Positions 58,521-64,000 of a stretch of 64,000 bases of DNA are shown one piece after another; the first letter of the stretch is position 1, and each line of letters begins with the position of its first letter. The notes below the pieces were generated by a model, which was not told the origin of the DNA, made no database searches, and saw only the letters and a list, made by a program, of their open reading frames with translations. Made by a program: the position numbers and the translations under genes. The stretch lies in NCBI GenBank assembly GCA_026826555.1, contig JAKSZT010053764.1, positions 20,192,338 to 20,256,337 on the forward strand, in the 5' to 3' direction. Origin of the DNA: Tolypeutes matacus (taxonomy: Eukaryota > Chordata > Mammalia > Cingulata > Chlamyphoridae).

Positions 58521-60790
58521 AACTGTAGAACTCAATGGAGATGTAAAAACCACTCAGTCAATTTATAACATTTTAAAGCTTGTGCAGGGAGGCACTGAGG
58601 GGGTAGAAAGATTAGTGTTTGAGTTTCTAGGCCTCCATTCAAAGTTTTCCCATCATACATAAAGCTGAAGAAGATTTTAATAAATCCACCTGGTGGCATG
58701 AAGAAGGAGACAATCCCAGTGAAAGAGGTTCCTTACTTTAAAGTAAGGAGACCTTTAAAGTGACAGCCAGGATAGAGCTGTGCCTACGAATACAATAGCT
58801 CTCTTGGAGATAAAATCTATGTCACTTTCTATCTGATTGGTTATGGAGTCTTAGATGAGTAAGAGGGTAGTGACTGGGAATCCTGAAAGAAGTAGAAAAT
58901 GGAAAAGAAAATGAGTTTAATTCTTGATATGAGTTAGTGTTATCCATAGAATACAAAGTTGAGACATCTAAAAGGAAGACTGAATGGTAGAACTCAAACT
59001 TATCAGAAAGCTTAGGGCCAGAGATAAAGATGAGAGTCAAATGTTGAGTTAAAATATAGAATAGATGCAACAGCTGCAGAGACAGAAAAACAGAGGCCGA
59101 AGAAAGAACCCTGGAACTCCTACAGGTAAGTGAGAAAAAGAGAAATAAGGAAGAGAAGGCAAAAGAAAGATTCCAAAAATAAAGGTGGAAACCAGGACAG
59201 GTCAGCAAATTCAAGGGAGCAGATCTAATCTAACCCAGCCAAAGGCCACAGGATGGATTTTGGAATTTATCATTTAAGGCCCCACCCTTTGTTGACACTT
59301 TACATTTACTTAGGCAGCAAATGGAAAATAAATTCAGAAACCTGAGTCAAACAAAAGCTCTGACTTTGGAGGCAAGATGAGGGAAAATCTACAAGAATTA
59401 AACTGATGAGATGAGAAAAAGAAGTGAATGGCATTAAAATACTGAAGAAAACAGCTGGAAATTTTGAGATCGAGGCTATCATTACAAAATACGGTGTTAG
59501 AAGGAAAATAGAGTTCCCAGAAAGTCTGCTATCTCAATGGGAATGGAAATACACAAGTTGGTTCTTTCTGCAATTCTGCTGTATTGGAGTGGAAGAGTGA
59601 AGTTATTAAGCTTGGACTCAGTGGATTAGTAGATATCTCTTCTTTCAGAAGATTAACTAGATTCTCTACTTCCTAGTCCTGAGAACTTAAGCTAAGCAAG
59701 GGGCTTAAAAAAAAAAAAAAAGCTTCTGGGGGAAAAAATCCAATTGCTCAGAATTCCACTAGGAAATCTTAAAATATGGAATCTCAGGTCAGTGCCTCCT
59801 CTAGGACACTGTTATTCCAAGTAAGCATGCAATAATCATTTGGTTATTTATCAGGCCCATGGCTGGTCACTATGATTTCAGAGAAAAGCAGGAAGAAGCC
59901 CCTGCCTGCTCTTCAGGAGTTCACAGGTAAGTCAATGAGATAGAGAGTTCCACAATCTGTTTCCAAATCATATTAGAAATGTAATGACAGAAGCATGGGC
60001 AGCAAGCCCAGAGGATAAAGAGGCTGGTGAGTCCAACTCTGCAGGGGACTGCCAATGTGGGGTGGGGGGAAGGCTCTTACAGGGGAGGTAATGCCTGGGC
60101 CGAGTCTTGAGGAATAAATAGTTCTATCGCAGATGGGCGGAGGCAGGCCTGGGGACTGTTTCTCACAATGTGCATAGTGCAAGCAAAAGCCCTGGGGTAT
60201 GAACAAGCATGAGCATTTGGAGAACTACATGAAGTTGGTAATGGCTGAAGTGTTGACTTGATACTGAGAAGAAACAGGAGTTTTTCCTGGTGTTGTCTGC
60301 TGAGACCAGATGATGGAATATCATTCTTTGTCCGATCTGACTTTCTTTCAATATTTCCAAAAGCAGACCCTGAGATAAGGACTTGTTGCAGATAGTTTCA
60401 TGAGAGATTATCCCATGAAGTACAAACAAAAAAAAGGGAGACAGAGGAGGGAGAAAAGTCAATAATAATGATGGATTACTGCTATGGGCATCTGAAGCTC
60501 AATCCCCTTGGGATCATCTGGGAAAGAGAGGAGCATGCTTAAGAATCACTGTACTAGACAACAGGAGGGCTGGGGCAGGTGGACTCAGGTGGGCTGAGGA
60601 CATGTGGAGCAGAATATCCATGGTGTCTGCTAACCAACCCAGAGCAGGCTACCTCCTTCTCCTCTCAACCATATGTAGTTCAAAACCATCTCCACAGCTT
60701 TGCTCAGGACACTGACTTTTCCTCAATCCTCAACTTTTAGTAACAGCTCAGTCTTTCTTCTCAGTCTTCATCTCTGAAGATGGCCTCATT
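58521..60790. other. Unassigned, no gene seen
   Basis: No gene. A minus frame of 130 codons (58822-59214) is hydrophobic, purine-strand driven and without a domain. A perfect 20-bp palindrome lies at 58730-58749 and an A-run at 59708-59721. Confidence 0.5.
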
Positions 60791-60794
60791 CCCT

Positions 60795-60980
60795 CTTCTG
60801 TGAATATGTGTCAGCTACAACACTTGTCTAGTACTTATCATTCCCCGCCATTGTCTTCGTATTTGAATGTTCCATCCCATTTAAATTGTTGGTTCCCGAA
60901 AGGCAAGAATTGGTTCTTATTATCTTTGCATTACTCAGAGTGCCCAGAATATTTTAGTATTGATTGATTGCTTAGTCAAA
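60795..60980 (+). repeat. L2 3' end
   Basis: 'ctacaacacttgtctagtac' then 'ccgaaaggcaagaattggtt', 'cagagtgcccagaatatttt' and 'agtattgattgattgctt' follow L2 3' end order in the forward sense. Confidence 0.7.
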
Positions 60981-62000
60981 AGGTAACTCTTACTTTGTGT
61001 CTTTGGGAAACAAAGCCCTTCCAATAATCCAGCTCATCCAGTGTTACCTCAGAAAGCATATTCCTGATTCCGAGACAGTAAGTCAAGCCATTTTTTAGGT
61101 AGAGAAATGTACTCTATTATATTTAGTCCAATAACGAGTTTTGACTTCCTGATAAGCTTCTGTAACCTTAGTCTTCTGATACTCGAAACAAGCTGGTAAT
61201 AGTCAGACTTAGTTGTACTTGAAAGTAAACTGAAAAATCAGAACAAATGCAAGACAAAAGAGAGACATAGCACTCTGGCTTTAAATGTGCAAACATGAAA
61301 CATTGATGCCTGCTTTCTAACAATTTAATTAAAAATTTTTGCTCTTTGCACTCCCTTAAATTTGGACTCCATCTTTCCCTGTGGGTGCTGTGAAGTGTTG
61401 TACGTTAAAAAAAAAAAAAATCCAGATTTATTTATTTATTTTGTTAAATATTTTCTAACAGGTTAACTAGCACAGAAATCTTATGCTTGGGAGAGCTAAG
61501 TCTCATTTTTATACTTATCCAGTGAACATGCTGTTTCTCACTAAAGTCGGTTGAACTATATGGGCCAGTTTCTCTTGTCACCTTCTTTTAAGCTTTGAAC
61601 TGGAAGAAGAAATACACAGCATAGTAATCTAGCCGTTTGAAATTTGGGACAACTAGGCAAGATGCACTGTGGTATTGATTTGCAAGAGGCTTTGTTCAAA
61701 CGACATCAGTCTATCATATGGTGGGGATTCTTCTTGGATTAAGATACCCAGTGGTTATAAATGAAAAGCTGTTATCTCTTTTGAGGAAGGGGGAGCAGGA
61801 ATAGGGGGGTGATGGTGGTATGAGTACGTAATTTTCAATTATTTCCTTTGAGACATTTTTGGCATTTGAAGAAAGGCATGTCCTTTCATTAGCAGCACAA
61901 AAGACAGTGTACAAGGACATGTCAGTTTAGAAGCTAATGCATCACGCAGCTTTCCTCACATAGAGTTGAAGAAGTGGAAGGAGCCACTCTCCTAGGCTCT
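60981..62000. other. Repeat-poor, no gene seen
   Basis: No recognised repeat or gene. An A-run at 61408-61421 and TTTA tract at 61428-61441. Candidate conserved sequence, untested. Confidence 0.45.
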
Positions 62001-62009
62001 TTATACCCA

Positions 62010-62240
62010 TGCTTACCGCTCCTTGAGCTCTCACGAGGCTCCGGGCAAGGTCCTAGCACTTTACAGCTTACTTTCATTGTCTTATTTTAGCCTCGCCAGG
62101 ACTCCAGAAGCTGTGTATCCATCAGCTCTGATTCAGAGATGAGGAAACAGAGGCTCAGGGAGGTGCAGTGCCCTGGCCAAGGCCCAGAGTGAGTAGGGCA
62201 TGGGGCTGAGAGAGAGAGATGAGATGTGTTTGTTTCCAAG
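62010..62240 (-). repeat. MIR SINE fragment
   Basis: 'tcctagcactttacagctta', 'cagagatgaggaaacagagg' with 'ctcagggaggtgcagtgccc' and 'tggccaaggcccagagtgag' are reverse MIR. The head is lost. Confidence 0.85.
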
Positions 62241-62420
62241 CCAAGGTACTAAACAGCCAGGCCAAGCTGCCTGCCTCCAACCAAAAAAAAAAAAACAAAC
62301 CTCTTGGCCAGACTGTGTGGTTAGCCCAGTGGGTATTTAAAACCCATACCTCCTCCTTGGTGTAGAGAAGAGAATAGGGCCATTACAGAAGGAAGCATTT
62401 CAACTATTTGACTGTTAAAT

Positions 62421-62444
62421 CTAATCTCTTTTCAAAGAGATTAG
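62421..62444. repeat. Perfect 11-bp inverted repeat
   Basis: CTAATCTCTTT at 62421-62431, spacer TC, and AAAGAGATTAG at 62434-62444. Could form a short hairpin or be a dimeric protein site. It is not followed by a T-run as an RNA polymerase III terminator would be. Confidence 0.9.
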
Positions 62445-62477
62445 TTCTGAAAAAAAAAAAATCCATTATTTCCGGCT

Positions 62478-62487
62478 CTATATAAGG
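62478..62487 (+). promoter_or_regulatory. TATA-box-like word
   Basis: CTATATAAGG fits the TATA-box consensus well, with GC-leaning sequence on both sides. No initiator, CpG patch or downstream exon supports a promoter, so this may be chance. Confidence 0.2.
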
Positions 62488-63133
62488 GGTCCCTGGAACC
62501 ATTGAGAGTGGATTTCTGGCTGGTTATCCCAAGGAATGTAATCCCTTTAGGACTTCTGGTGTCTCAGTGTCCTGAAATTCCAAGCTATTTTGGAGTATCA
62601 TGTACTGATATATTTGTGGGTAGAAATAATTTTTTTTCTATTAAAAGAACTTAAATCTGAATTACTTAAATCTTGATACCTGTTCGTAGTGATATAGGGG
62701 ATTACATTTTTGAAATAAAGGTGCTTTCCTTTGGGAAACAGTCAGGCCAGGTCATTCCCCTATTAAAAGTCCTTTCAGTGCATCTTACTGTTTCAATTCC
62801 CATTTCCCAGATTTCCTGTGAGATTGAGTATATTGGTTATTTGCATTTCCTTCACAGTCAGTTAGTATCTCAGTCTAATTGCAGAGAACCCCAAAGGAGT
62901 CTTTGAATGGGGTACGGTGCCTACCTTCACACTCCCCCATACTTTTACAGAGACCAGGAGGAGGCTGTAGCAAGGGGAATAGAGGAACAGGGGAGCAGGG
63001 GGAGAGAGGTTCTCAGGCCCGGTTTTCACACCTTCCTACTGAACATGACATTGTCCTTTCCCCAGGGCTAGATTTGCTCCTCAGCCCTTGCCTCTTTTCC
63101 TCACAAGACAGATACACTCGACTCCCTTCAGTT

Positions 63134-63238
63134 GTTTTTTTTTTTAATTTTTATTTTTTTTAGGAGATACCTGGATTGAAACCAGCACCTTGTACATGGG
63201 AGTCAGGTGCTCAACCACTTAGCTACACCGGCTCCCCA
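63134..63238 (-). mobile_element. DAS-type tRNA-Ala SINE, short
   Basis: On the minus strand it starts GGGGAGCCGGTGTAGCTAAG and carries GGTTTCAATCCAGGTATCTCC, close to the element at 12509. The A-rich tail lies on the plus strand as the T-run at 63134-63161. CCTTCAGTT flanks it exactly at 63125-63133 and 63239-63247. A clear L1-mediated insertion. Confidence 0.92.
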
Positions 63239-63247
63239 CCTTCAGTT

Positions 63248-64000
63248 TATTTTAAACAAGATATTTTCTTATAGTCATCCTACCTGAAAAGACTCAAGCC
63301 CAAAGTGTAGAGAAATTTCGGCCATGTACCCAGGCCTCTATCAGAAGGAAGGCTATGTGGGAGAGGGCAACTACGGCCTCCATTGTGCTCTTTTAATGAA
63401 ACACTGGCACGGGGGTCACTGTGCTTATACAAATCCCCGAAGAGTGGCAATGTCATGCTTTGGCTCTGGCATTGCAGTTAATAATCCCAATTTTCTTCCT
63501 TAGGCCATTTCTTTTTTATTTAAGCATGCCATTTTAGAGAATCTGATCCTTTCAGGAAGAAAGGAACAAATTTATAGGGGATGCTGTATGTAGGAATAAT
63601 CATATTCAATAATGAAATACAGGCAAACGTGAAATCATAATGCAGTTCCCCGAAGGGCTTTGTAAATGTGCTCCTTATAGCATCTGTGGGGTTGTGGGTT
63701 GCGCTGACGACTGTGCTGCTGGAGGTCTCTACATCCCTGTGGAAATGGGAATCTATCCTTGTGGACTTGAGCTCCCCCTTGCCTCCCTCTGAAGTTCTAA
63801 AGAAAACTTATTAACGCTAATTATTCAGAAGAATAGCTTTGTTCCGGTTTGTTTTAGCATTCCTCCAACCCTGAACTATACTTTCTTACATATCTGTAGA
63901 AAAAAAGAGAGGTAATTTTAAGTTTTTCAATTTGCTTTTTAAAAATTCTGTAAGGTCCTGAGGGATGGGAGAGGGAAGAATAGGTTTAACATGGGGGCAT
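63248..64000. other. Unassigned, possible conserved non-coding
   Basis: No gene or repeat recognised. The 63600-63900 part, with CTTATTAACGCTAATTATTC near 63808, reads like candidate conserved regulatory sequence. No alignment was made. Confidence 0.4.

Larger units (their letters stand above)
62241..63124. other. Unassigned, isolated TATA-like word
   Basis: No gene seen. It holds an 11-bp-arm hairpin at 62421-62444, a TATA-like word at 62478-62487, and overlapping short frames. A-runs at 62285-62295 and 62450-62461. Confidence 0.45.

Noticed and set aside
58822..59214. 130-codon hydrophobic minus-strand frame
   Set aside because: Hydrophobicity follows from T/C-rich codons opposite an A/G-rich strand; no start context or conserved motif.
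1..64000. CRISPR array, operon, phage or plasmid features
   Set aside because: No spaced direct repeats, no bacterial gene density and a mammalian repeat content throughout.

Overview
This window is nuclear DNA from a placental mammal, most likely a xenarthran and probably an armadillo. The main evidence is three tRNA-Ala-derived SINEs of the DAS type (about 12509-12601, 29221-29642 and 63134-63238), plus L1 3' ends and LTRs of a kind I associate with that lineage. MIR, L2, L1M, HAL1, MER5 and MLT1-class repeats are the usual old eutherian background. The species call comes from repeat recognition, not from a search.

I found no protein-coding gene and no functional RNA gene. Every open frame is short and lacks a recognisable cellular domain, a conserved start context or an exon structure. 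The only coding-like matter is decayed L1 ORF2 sequence on the minus strand (about 43970-44308 and 46128-46451), where the reverse-transcriptase F-x-D-D box is broken. The window therefore looks like intergenic DNA or the inside of a very long intron.

Layout. 0-12.6 kb: an L1 3' end, a complete solo LTR with a 5-bp target duplication, MIRs, an unnamed 170-bp repeat pair, a second solo LTR, and an MLT1 LTR followed by a DAS SINE. 12.6-21 kb: mostly old sequence, with a dense MIR/L2 run at 14.2-17.1 kb that contains a good CTCF-like motif, then a GAGAA satellite broken by an assembly gap. 21-30 kb: an ERVL-type LTR, an L1M 3' UTR, a MaLR-like LTR, MIRs, MER5 elements, a small CpG-rich patch and a long DAS SINE. 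30-50 kb: the most repeat-dense and AT-rich part, with L1 elements in both orientations, a younger L1 3' end nested inside an old L1 (with a target duplication and an assembly gap), and HAL1 split by a solo LTR. 50-64 kb: comparatively repeat-poor, with a few MIR, L2, L1M and SINE copies and several stretches that read like conserved non-coding sequence.

I did not find a new biological system. The observations of most value are the dated nesting of retroelements, a lineage LTR family present in at least two clearly related copies, an unnamed dispersed repeat pair, two probable assembly artefacts at 10-N gaps, and a few candidate regulatory sites that need alignment to test.
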